Origin: Dermabacter vaginalis
Lineage (GTDB): Bacteria; Actinomycetota; Actinomycetes; Actinomycetales; Dermabacteraceae
Length of the DNA stretch: 64,000 nucleotides
Direction: 5' to 3'
Assembly: GCF_001678905.1 (NCBI RefSeq)
Contig: NZ_CP012117.1
Span: forward strand, 682,001 to 746,000
Shown: in pieces, positions 43,242-52,600 of the stretch
How the letters are laid out: every line of letters starts with the position of its first letter
Position numbering within the stretch: position 1 is the stretch's first letter
Notes under the pieces: generated by a model
The model's database searches: none
What the model was told of the DNA's origin: nothing
What the model saw: only the letters and a program-made list of their open reading frames with translations
Translations under genes and position numbers: made by a program

Positions 43242-44144
43242 TTAGGCAGCTATTCCTTTTCTGCTAGTGATTAGACCAATTTGGTTCTCAAAGTCGACGG
43301 GGCTGACCATACCGAGTGCGGAATGTCGGCGTCGACGGTTGTAGACGACTTCAATCCAGTAGGCAACGGCCTTGCGTGCAGCATCACGGGTCGTCCAGCG
43401 CTTACGGTCGTAGAACTCGGTTTTAAGCGTCGACCAGAACGACTCAGCCATCGCGTTATCGAAGCACACACCAGTACGCCCCACGGACTGAGCAATGCTC
43501 AGGCTGCGGCAAACCTCCCAGAGCTGCTCGCTAGTGAATTGAGCTCCGCGGTCAGCGTGAAACACCAGCCCATCAGGAACGTCACCACGCAACGTGTGCG
43601 CCATCCGCAGGGCTCGCTCGACCAGGGAAGTATCTTGAACGCTATCCATAGCCCAGCCCAGCACCCGGCGGGAATGGCCATCGCGGACCGCGCACAAGTA
43701 CAACCAGCCTTCACCGGTGCGCAAGTAGGTAATATCTGACATCCACACCCGGTTGAGCTCACCAGTATCAAACATGCGCTTGACCAGGTCAGGAAGCGTG
43801 GACTTACGCTTAGCTTGAATCGTTGTCACCGGGACAAAGGCCCGCGGTGAAATCCCCTCAATCCCCATCATGCACATCCGTTTAGCCACAGTCTTACGGT
43901 TAAGCGCAATGTGGTAGCGCTCGGCAAGTTCTGCGGTGATCCGCGGCGCACCATAAACCTCATCGGAGTCTTTCCAAATCCGGTGAATCTTGCGGTCAAC
44001 ATCATCGTAAAATGCTGCACGATCATCTTCGCCCGATAGTCGCTTCTGCTGCGTATGGGCCCATTTGTAGTATCCAGACCGAGACACTTTTAAAAGCCGT
44101 GCCATGCGCTTGATGCTGTAGTTCGCCTTCTCCTGCTGCATCAA
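43242..44144 (-). CDS. IS3-family transposase OrfB
   Basis: A 300-residue DDE transposase. An HTH_21-like region (YSIKRMARLLKVSRSGYYKWA) and the integrase core with RVWMSDITYLRTGEGWLYL (first Asp), GLVFHADRGAQFTS (second Asp) and FDNAMAESFWSTLKTEFY (Glu) are complete. It overlaps orfA by four bases (ATGA) and is probably expressed partly by frameshifting. The catalytic residues are intact, so the element may be mobile. Confidence 0.9.
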   Translation of the reverse strand: MMQQEKANYSIKRMARLLKVSRSGYYKWAHTQQKRLSGEDDRAAFYDDVDRKIHRIWKDSDEVYGAPRITAELAERYHIALNRKTVAKRMCMMGIEGISPRAFVPVTTIQAKRKSTLPDLVKRMFDTGELNRVWMSDITYLRTGEGWLYLCAVRDGHSRRVLGWAMDSVQDTSLVERALRMAHTLRGDVPDGLVFHADRGAQFTSEQLWEVCRSLSIAQSVGRTGVCFDNAMAESFWSTLKTEFYDRKRWTTRDAARKAVAYWIEVVYNRRRRHSALGMVSPVDFENQIGLITSRKGIAA

Positions 44145-44458
44145 TTCGAACTTTTCTGCTCGCGTTGCTTCGCAGCGAAGAAGGCTGTCGCTTTTGACAA
44201 AAACTCGTTATCCATCTTGGCTTCAGCCAGCTCCCGACGAAGACGAGCATTCTCAGCACGAAGATCAGCCTCGCTCATCCCATCTGATGCTCCTCGGCAC
44301 TCACGCTCGAGTTTGACCCACCGGCCTAAAAGCCCGGCGGACACACCAATCTTCTTAGCCACATGAGCAATCGGACGCCGCGACTCTATTACCAGGTTCG
44401 CGGCTTCACGCCGATACTCCGGCGTGTACTTCTTGCGCTGTTGACTCACAATGAACAT
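44141..44458 (-). CDS. IS3-family transposase OrfA
   Basis: A 105-residue helix-turn-helix protein (KKYTPEYRREAANLVIES, IAHVAKKIGVSAGLLGRWVK) with a leucine-zipper tail (LRAENARLRRELAEAKMDNEFLSKA). It belongs to the same element as the overlapping OrfB. Confidence 0.9.
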   Translation of the reverse strand: MFIVSQQRKKYTPEYRREAANLVIESRRPIAHVAKKIGVSAGLLGRWVKLERECRGASDGMSEADLRAENARLRRELAEAKMDNEFLSKATAFFAAKQREQKSSN

Positions 44459-44595
44459 CCTCTCCTACGGACACAAGATCCACACTAATAGGGTGTCCAC
44501 TAAACGAGGGTAACCTCAGGTTTTGGCTGACACCTAGCCCGACGTCCGCCATCCGCGTCTGATTCCCTGTTTCCCCATCAACCGAAAGGCTCTTT

Positions 44596-47500
44596 GTGCC
44601 CACCCGATCGTCTGCTCACACTCCGTTTTCCTCTGGCGATACGCTTGCTTCTCGAGATGGCGGCGCCGTCATCGGTCATGGCCGCAGTGAACAGGATCGG
44701 ATCGCCCAGCAGCGCATATGGAATGACACGGATCAGGATCGCGATCGCCCGGACCTGATTAGCCTGCTCCTGCAGCATGCGCAGGAGACCCCGGATGCGC
44801 TCGCAGTGGTGGATGACCGGCACAGACTGACCTATGCGCAGCTCGTCGCCCATGCAACTGCTGTAGCGCGAAATTTGCGGGAACACGGTATTGACGCTGG
44901 TCAGAGTGTGGGAATCTCCCTGCCGCGCAGCGCGGAGATGGTGGTGGGTATCGTCGCCACGTTGCTCGCCGGTGGCAGTTTTGTCCCGCTAGACCCCTCG
45001 TGGCCGCAGGCGCGCCGGGAATCCGTCACCCACGATGCCAGCCTGAGCTTCGTACTCACGCCGGACAACTGCGCGCTCACCGAAGACGCGCTATTCGACC
45101 TCGATGCCACCCGCGAGCTGTTCACCCCGCCGTCCACGGACAGCGTTGCGTACGTCATCTTTACCTCTGGCAGCACCGGCCGCCCAAAGGGCGCAATGAT
45201 CCGCCACGGTGCGATCGTGGAGCGCTTGCTCTGGCAGCGCGATCAGATCCTGTTCTTCGGCCGCGATGATGCCTCCCTGTTCAAGGCACCGCTGGCCTTT
45301 GATATCTCCATCAATGAGATCTTCCTGCCGCTGGTTTGCGGGGGCCGCGTGGTGGTGGCCGCGCCGGGCGTGGAGCAAGACCCCCAACGCTTGGCCCGCC
45401 TCATCCATCGCGAGGGCGTGACGTTTGCGTATCTGGTTTCGAGTGTTCTCGACGTCATGCTCAAACAGGCCGAAGGCACGAATCTATTAGACAGCTTGCG
45501 GCATGTCTGGTGTGGCGGAGAGATGCTCACCCAGGCGCTGTTCCGTCGCTTTCGCCAGCAGCTGGCCATCCCGCTGTACCACGGGTACGGGCCAGCGGAA
45601 GCTACCATCGGTGTCTCCCACGTCATCTACCGTGACGACGAGGATCGCCTCAACACGAGCATCGGTGTGGCCAATCCCAACTGTCGGCTCTATGTGCTCG
45701 ATGAGCACCTGCGGGTGGTTCCAGACCAAGAAATTGGTGAACTCTATGTGGCCGGATTCCTGCTGGCCAAGGGGTATATCAATGCCCCAGGACTCACGGC
45801 CAGCCGCTTTGTTGCGGATGTGTTTGCGTCGGACGGAACCCGGATGTACCGCACGGGAGACCTGGTGCGCCGGCACAACGACGGCTCGCTGGAATTCGTG
45901 GGGCGGGCCGATAATCAGGTGAAAATCCGTGGCATGCGTCTGGAGTTGGAGGACGTGGAATCTGCGCTGGTGGGACACCCAGATGTGGAGGCGGCGAGCG
46001 TGATTGCTCGGGAGGGGCGACTGCTGGGCTACGTGACGGTGACTGCGGGCCTCGTGGGTGCTGCGATCCGTAGTTGGTGTGCCGAGGTACTGCCCGAATA
46101 CATGGTGCCCGCGATTATCACCGTCATGGATGAGTTGCCGCGGACGGCCAACGGAAAAGTGGATCGGAAGGCACTGCCGGAACCTGATTGGAGCTCGCTC
46201 ACTGATGCCCCGGCCGATGCTGAACGTGACGGGGAAACCGTTGCTCTGCTCGCGGAGGCAATGGCTGAAGCATTGGGGGTTAGCGCGGTGGGTGCGGAGA
46301 CGGACTTCTTCGATATCGGTGGCGATAGCCTGCGGGCCATCACCCTGGTCTCGGCTCTGGGACGGCGCGGGGTGGAGGTGAGTGTGGGAGATATTTTCTC
46401 TGCGCGCACTCCACAGCAACTGGCTCGGTGCGCCGAAGAGCGCGGAACCTTCGTGCAGGATCCAGACGATGAACCAACCGGTGAGGTGCAGTCGCTGCCG
46501 ATTCTGCGCTGGTTCGATTCCATTACTGATCACGTGGACGGCTTCATTCAGTCCGTGGAGTTTTCAGTTCCAGAAGATGTGGATGCGCAGCTGGCCGGGC
46601 GAATGGTGGCTGACGTGCTGCAGGCGCACCCTGCACTGCGGGCCCGTGTGCAGCGGAATCCCTTGCGGCTGGAACTCCCGGAGGGTCCTGGCGAAGAAGC
46701 GGTGGCGATCCACCCCACCACGGACATCGCTGCGCTTTCTGAACTGCTGGATCCGGCAGTCGGAGTGGTGGTAGCGGCTGGGCTGGTGCCCGGAAGATTG
46801 CGCCTGGTGGTGCATCACCTGGTGGTCGATGGCGTGTCATGGAACATTATCGGCGAGGACCTCGCCGCGGCGTATCGCGGGGAACAGCTCGCGCCGGAGC
46901 GGACGTCCCTGCGCCGATGGACGCAGCTGCTGCAACAGGCCGTTGATACTGGCGAATTCGCGGAGGATGCCAATAGTTCCCTGCCCCCATTGCCGAGTGC
47001 GGATGAACCTCTGCGGGACCCGCAGGTGCCAGCGCTTGCTGATAGTCCCGAGAAAGCGCCCACAGTCCGTGAGGAGCGCAGCGTGGTACATGAGGCATCA
47101 GTGCAGATCACGGACGAATTACTGGGTGCGGTGCCCCACGCTTTCCGCACGGGGGCGAATTCCGTATTGCTTACGGCATTGAGCGTGGCGTTGGCGCGTT
47201 GGCGTCGAAACAAACAAACATGGACCCTGGTGGAGATGGAGGGGCACGGCCGCGAAACCCGATTCGTACCCGGGCCACAGGGCAGGGAAGCGGACCTCTC
47301 ACGCACCGTGGGCTGGTTCACCTGCCTATATCCCATGCTGATCGACCCCACCCGGGCGGCAGTGCAGGAGGCTTCCGCGGCGACCGAGGGCCACATCGCG
47401 CCGCTAGCGCTGGCACTCAATGCAGTGAAAGACCAGCTCGCGGCCATCCCCGGCAACGGCGTTCCTTACCAGGCCCACACCTGGTTGCATCAGTCCGCGA

Positions 47501-49632
47501 AGACCCCTCCGCAGGCACAGGTGCTGTTCAACTACTTGGGGCGCGTATCCGCAGGAGCACAAGATTTCGCTCCCGCGGGTTCCACCGGCCAACTCGGCGA
47601 GCAACGCGACCCGGACCAGCCGTTGGTCCGCGAGCTGGAGTTCAACGCGATCGCCGAAGACACCGGCGAGGGATACGTCCTGCGCACCACGATCTCCTGG
47701 GCGCGCGGCAGGATCTCCCCCGAACGGATCGACGAATTGGTCGCGCACTGGGATGTGGCATTGCGCGAGGTGGCAGCGCTTGCCGATCACGGCGTGTTGT
47801 CCGTGGGCGACGTTGCCCCCGCAACCGTGAACTCTGCGGACCTGGCACGAATCACTGCACAGAGCTCCGCGGAGCTGCAGGACGTGCTGCCGCTGACCCC
47901 GCTGCAGCACGGCATGTACTTCCACTCGCTATTCGAGGAATCGGCCAGTTCGTATGTGGAGCAACAGGTCTTGCGGGTGGAATGCAGCGAACCGTTTGAC
48001 CGGGAGCGATTCGCTCGCGCTGCGCGTAATTTGATCCGACGCCACCCCGCACTGAGCACCCGCCCTTGGGAAACTGACGGTGGCGATGTGGTTGCCGTGA
48101 TTGATCCGGGGATTGCCGAGCATCTGCGGGTGGACTTTCGGGAGGTGACGGTGCCTGCTGAGTTGGCTGAGGCTGGATTGGAGGGTTGGCTCGCGCAGCG
48201 TGCGGAGGAGATTGCCGCTGACGACATCTCGCGGGGAATCTCCTTGCAGCCGCCCGGTGATGCCGCGCCCGAGCCGCTCATGCGATGGACCGTTGTGCTC
48301 CCGACCAGTGTCGATGGTGCGGTGTGTGGCCAGGACATCGCCGTGATCCAGACGGTGCATCACCTGATCGCCGACGGATGGTCCGTGCCCATCATGCTGC
48401 GGGATCTCCTGGAGATCTACCGGGATGACGATGCCCGGATCCCGCGCTACGACCCGGACGCCGGAATGGCCGGCAGCGTGCGATGGGTGGCGCGCAGAGA
48501 CGCGGAAGCCGATATGTCCGTCTGGCGCGAGGAAATGCGCGAGGTACGCCCCACGGTGCTGTGCCCTAATCCTTCGAGTTCGCTCGAGCGCCGGGAGTTG
48601 CTGGTAGACGATCCGCGGACTGTTGGCTTGTCTGAGCGTGCTCGGGCAGCGGGTGTGGGCCTGCCGGATGTGGTGCACGCGGCGTGGGGGCTGGTCCTTC
48701 GCACCTTGGTGGGCTGCGAACCTGGGGCTGACGTGGTGTTTGCCACTTCCGTTTCCGGCCGCGACATTCCCGTTCCTGGCGTGGCCGATGCCGTGGGCAT
48801 GCAGCTCAACACCATCCCGGTGGTCGCGCCGGGGCAATCTGATCCCACCCTGCCGGTGACCAGCATGCTGCACGCCATGGTCCATCACAACAATCAGGTC
48901 CGCGATGTGCAGCACGTCAGCCTGGCTGATATTGCCCGCGACCTGGGAACCAACGCCAGCGAACTGCTGGATACGTTGATGGTGGTGGAGGTGCCGCTAT
49001 CTCCACAGGACGTGGGCTGCCCCGGCTCGCCACTACAGGTTGCTGACGTGCGCAACAATGGCGCGCCGCACTTTCCCCTGTCCGTCGTGGTCAACCCTTC
49101 CGCTGAGCACCCACTGCGCCTGATCTACGATCCGCAGCGAATCACCGAGGTACGTGCCGAAAGGATCGCGCAGATGCTCGCGGTGAGTGTGGATTCTTTG
49201 CTGTCTGAATCCGGTGCGGTGGCGACCGTGGGTGAGGTTGCAGAGGCGTTGGGTGCGGTATCTGGTGTGGACACGCTTCCTTCTTTGTGGCGACGCAGCT
49301 TCGAACATTTCCGCGACCGGCCCGCCCTGACCAGCATCGGAGAAGACGGTGCTGCGGAGCATTGGACCTACGAAGAACTAGACGACGCCGCTCAGCGTAT
49401 ACGCGCTGTGCTGGACCGGAAGGTTGCCATCCACACCCCGAGAGTAGCCCTGCTCATGGAGCGCGATGCGTGGCAGGTTGCGGCCATTCTGGCGACCACG
49501 ATGTCCGCCGGCACCTACGTTCCCGTGGATCCGTTGTCCCCGCAAGCGCGGGTGGAATTGATCCTGGAGGATTGCCAGCCCGATGCCGTGCTGGTGTCTC
49601 CCAGCGCGGAAAAATGGTCTCTGAGCTGGTAG
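44596..49632 (+). CDS. Coelichelin-type NRPS, N-terminal part (A1-T1-E1-C1-partial A2), frameshifted
   Basis: GTG start at 44596 after GAAAGG. Domains by residue: A1 about 30-540 (FTSGSTGRPKG near 190); T1 FFDIGGDSLRA near 573; E1 with HHLVVDGVSW near 740 and FNYLG; C1 with HHLIADGWS near 1,254; A2 begins near 1,560. The A1 code, aligned to EntF/GrsA positions, reads D-I-N-Y-W-G-G-I-G(-K), the formyl-hydroxyornithine code of coelichelin synthetase CchH. The frame ends early at 49632 because an A-run (49610-49614) is one base short of what is needed to continue into the next frame. No DtxR box is visible upstream; an IS sits 95 bp away. Cytosolic; needs phosphopantetheinylation. Confidence 0.92.
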   Translation: MPTRSSAHTPFSSGDTLASRDGGAVIGHGRSEQDRIAQQRIWNDTDQDRDRPDLISLLLQHAQETPDALAVVDDRHRLTYAQLVAHATAVARNLREHGIDAGQSVGISLPRSAEMVVGIVATLLAGGSFVPLDPSWPQARRESVTHDASLSFVLTPDNCALTEDALFDLDATRELFTPPSTDSVAYVIFTSGSTGRPKGAMIRHGAIVERLLWQRDQILFFGRDDASLFKAPLAFDISINEIFLPLVCGGRVVVAAPGVEQDPQRLARLIHREGVTFAYLVSSVLDVMLKQAEGTNLLDSLRHVWCGGEMLTQALFRRFRQQLAIPLYHGYGPAEATIGVSHVIYRDDEDRLNTSIGVANPNCRLYVLDEHLRVVPDQEIGELYVAGFLLAKGYINAPGLTASRFVADVFASDGTRMYRTGDLVRRHNDGSLEFVGRADNQVKIRGMRLELEDVESALVGHPDVEAASVIAREGRLLGYVTVTAGLVGAAIRSWCAEVLPEYMVPAIITVMDELPRTANGKVDRKALPEPDWSSLTDAPADAERDGETVALLAEAMAEALGVSAVGAETDFFDIGGDSLRAITLVSALGRRGVEVSVGDIFSARTPQQLARCAEERGTFVQDPDDEPTGEVQSLPILRWFDSITDHVDGFIQSVEFSVPEDVDAQLAGRMVADVLQAHPALRARVQRNPLRLELPEGPGEEAVAIHPTTDIAALSELLDPAVGVVVAAGLVPGRLRLVVHHLVVDGVSWNIIGEDLAAAYRGEQLAPERTSLRRWTQLLQQAVDTGEFAEDANSSLPPLPSADEPLRDPQVPALADSPEKAPTVREERSVVHEASVQITDELLGAVPHAFRTGANSVLLTALSVALARWRRNKQTWTLVEMEGHGRETRFVPGPQGREADLSRTVGWFTCLYPMLIDPTRAAVQEASAATEGHIAPLALALNAVKDQLAAIPGNGVPYQAHTWLHQSAKTPPQAQVLFNYLGRVSAGAQDFAPAGSTGQLGEQRDPDQPLVRELEFNAIAEDTGEGYVLRTTISWARGRISPERIDELVAHWDVALREVAALADHGVLSVGDVAPATVNSADLARITAQSSAELQDVLPLTPLQHGMYFHSLFEESASSYVEQQVLRVECSEPFDRERFARAARNLIRRHPALSTRPWETDGGDVVAVIDPGIAEHLRVDFREVTVPAELAEAGLEGWLAQRAEEIAADDISRGISLQPPGDAAPEPLMRWTVVLPTSVDGAVCGQDIAVIQTVHHLIADGWSVPIMLRDLLEIYRDDDARIPRYDPDAGMAGSVRWVARRDAEADMSVWREEMREVRPTVLCPNPSSSLERRELLVDDPRTVGLSERARAAGVGLPDVVHAAWGLVLRTLVGCEPGADVVFATSVSGRDIPVPGVADAVGMQLNTIPVVAPGQSDPTLPVTSMLHAMVHHNNQVRDVQHVSLADIARDLGTNASELLDTLMVVEVPLSPQDVGCPGSPLQVADVRNNGAPHFPLSVVVNPSAEHPLRLIYDPQRITEVRAERIAQMLAVSVDSLLSESGAVATVGEVAEALGAVSGVDTLPSLWRRSFEHFRDRPALTSIGEDGAAEHWTYEELDDAAQRIRAVLDRKVAIHTPRVALLMERDAWQVAAILATTMSAGTYVPVDPLSPQARVELILEDCQPDAVLVSPSAEKWSLSW

Positions 49633-52600
49633 ATTGTCCCGTCCTCGTGGTCAGTGAACAGACGATGAGCGGGGAAGCGAAGCCGCCTGCGGGCCGGTCG
49701 GCAAGCGTGGCCCGTGCCAATGACATCGCCTACGTGATCTACACCTCCGGCTCCACAGGGCGGCCGAAGGGCGTGGCCGTCACACACGCCAACGTGACCG
49801 CGATGCTGGGCAATGCTCGCAGCCACGTGGAGTTTTCGCAGGAGGACGTGTGGTCGATCAGCCACAGCTTCGCCTTTGACTTTTCGGTGTGGGAGATGTG
49901 GGCAGCGCTGAGCTCCGGCGGGCGTGCCGTGGTGATGCCGTATGCGCTGATGCGCTCGCCCGAGGATGCCGCAGAGGTGTTGCGTGCCGAAGCCATCACG
50001 GTGCTGAGCCAGACCCCAACCGCCTTTGCCGCGTTGGAGCCGCACCTCGGGCAGGACTCTGCGGTGCGCACGGTGATCTTCGGCGGCGAGGCCTTGGAGG
50101 CCCGCGCAGAGGCTGCCTACTGCAGTGCTCATCCGAATGTTCGGTTTATCAACATGTATGGCATCACGGAGACGACAGTGCACGTCACAGCACACGAATG
50201 CTCCGAGAATGCAGGGGAGGCCCGCAGCCCGATCGGCCGCCCGATGGACGGGTTGCGTACCTATGTTCTGGACGCGCAATTACAGCCGGTGCAGCCTGGA
50301 GAGACCGGCATGATGTACGTTGCCGGGCCGCAGGTCACCGCGGGTTATTGGGGGCTTGCTTCTACCACGGCCTCCCGCTTCGTGGCCGATCCTTTCGTTG
50401 GCGGCGGCGCGCGGATGTACTGCAGCAATGACATGGCAAAGGTGCTGAACAACGGTCATCTGGATTACGTGGGCCGCGCCGATAGGCAGGTGCAGCTGCG
50501 CGGTTATCGCGTGGAGCTGGGGGAGATCGAGAGCGCGCTGGAGAAGGTCAGCGGTGTGCGGGAGGCCACCGTGGTGGTCGTCGATCTGCCCGAAGGCCAG
50601 GTGCCGGGTGCGTTGTTGATTACGGATTCTCGTGCCGACGCAAAGGCGATCACCTCCCGAGCTGCCGCAGCGGCCCGAGACGCGCTCCCTGCCTACATGG
50701 TTCCGCAGCTATTCGCGGTGAGTACGCAGGTGCCGCAGACCATCAATGGCAAGCGGGATGAGCGCGCGATCCTGGACTTTCTGGGTGAGATTCCTGCTGC
50801 TCAGGAGGCTTCGGGCACCTCGGATCTGGTGGAGGCGATCTCGCAGGCAATTGCTGATGCACTTCGCTTGGACCGCGCCGAGGTGGAGCCGGATTCGGAC
50901 TTCTTCCGCTTAGGTGGAGACAGTATTCTTGCCATCCGCGTTACTCACGCGCTGGCGCGCGCTGATCTCAACGTGACTCCGCGGGACTTCTTCTTGGGCC
51001 GCACGCCACGCAAGATTGCCGAGCGGGTCACGCCGCAGGCCACCCAGCAGAAAATCCAGGAAACAAGGCAGAGCCAGGAAGAAGCCCTGCCCAAGGACGG
51101 GCACCAGGAGATCTCGGGGGCTTTCCCCATCCCGGCGATGCTGCGCAGGCAGATGGAAAGAGGCATGAGCGACCGCTTTGTGCAGGCGCGCCGCTTGGAT
51201 CTGGGGCCAGTCGCTGTGGAGGACTTGGAACAGGCCCTGCAGCAGGTAGCGCAGGCACATCCGATGCTTCGTACGCGCGTGGACACCAGTTCTGCGTTCG
51301 CGCACTTTGTTGGTGCCGAGGGAGACGGCCCTATGGTTGTGCGGGCTTTGGACGTGGATGCATTGATCGATCACATCGATATTGCTGCTGGTCGTAGCGT
51401 GGTGCTCGGGTGTGTGGATGGGTACGTCAAGGCCGTTGCTCATCACGCGGTGATCGATAGCGCCAGTTGGATGATTCTGGAAGACGATCTGCGCGATGCG
51501 CTCGCAGGGCGCAGGATTCTCTCCGGGCAGGCGAGCTACAAGGATCTTTGCCTGCAAGAACTGCACGATGCTCACACCGCAGCAGCTCAGGATGCCCTGC
51601 ACTGGAGTGAACTGGCTACGCTGCCACGGCCCGTCGAGGACTCGAACCAGTGGAGTACGGATCATGTGAGCACGCTCGAAGTGAACATTGACGGACAGAC
51701 CGCGCAGGTCCTGCAGAGCGTTGCACCCGACGTGATGGGTGTGGACGTTCAGGACCTCGTGGCAGGACTGGTGACCGTCGCGGTGGCTCGAACAATGGGC
51801 ACGGACGCGCGGAGCTGGGCCGTGGACGTAGAAGGCCACGGACGTCCGGCTGATCATTCCTATGGTCGAACCCTCGGATGGTTTACCACCATCGCGCCGG
51901 TGGAAATCCCGTTGGCTGATCCAGCGGATGCAGCACGTGCCGCAGCGGAAATGCGCGCGCTCCACGAGGACGGCACAGCCCCGGACCGCCGCACTTATCA
52001 GGCACTGCGATACACACACCCGCAAGGGCAGCGAACCCTGGCCCATGGGGCACAGATCCTGGTCAACTACCTCGGACGGGGAGAGACTGGCGCTGTCCTC
52101 CACGCGCCGGGCGATGCCGCCTGCCAGTGGACGGATTACCTGGTGGAGGCCGATGTGTGGTCTAGCGAGCGGGCCGTAAGCATGGAGCTGTCCGTGGTGA
52201 ATGCGGTGATTTCCGCCGAGCGTTTGCGCAGCGCCATCGGCGAGGTTGCTCGCGAGTTGCAGGAGCACGTCAGCCGCGAGCAATCCTCAGGACGCCGCGC
52301 TCCGCTGAGCGTGCTGCAGCGCGGAATCTGGTTCCAGTCACAGGTGGCAGCACCGGGTGCCTACGTTGCACAGACTGCGTTGACGTTTGACCGGAGACTG
52401 GATGCCGAGGCCGTGGTGGAAGCCTTCCGGGACACAGTGACCGTGCATCCAGCCATGGGCGCGGAGTTCCACACCGATGCTTCCGGCCAACCCGTGCAGA
52501 ACTTGCCGTGGAGTGGACAGGGCATTGACCTCCCCGTCGAGACCACCGAAGGGGATCTCGAGGCGATCATGCACGCTGATCGCAGCGCGGGCATCGATCT

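Larger units (their letters stand above)
43223..44501 (-). mobile_element. IS3-family insertion sequence (second copy type)
   Basis: About 1,279 bp with weak terminal inverted repeats (TAGTGGAGC at the left; TTAGTGGACAC as reverse complement at the right) and a possible 3-bp target duplication ACG (43220-43222 and 44502-44504). It encodes overlapping orfA and orfB on the minus strand. It is unrelated in sequence to the 35.5-kb IS. It separates the Abi gene from the NRPS and lies 95 bp before the NRPS start. Confidence 0.78.

Noticed and set aside
49287-49613. N-terminal 109 codons of the second NRPS frame
   Set aside because: This is an out-of-frame reading of the A2 domain already encoded in the first frame; real coding in this frame starts near 49614.
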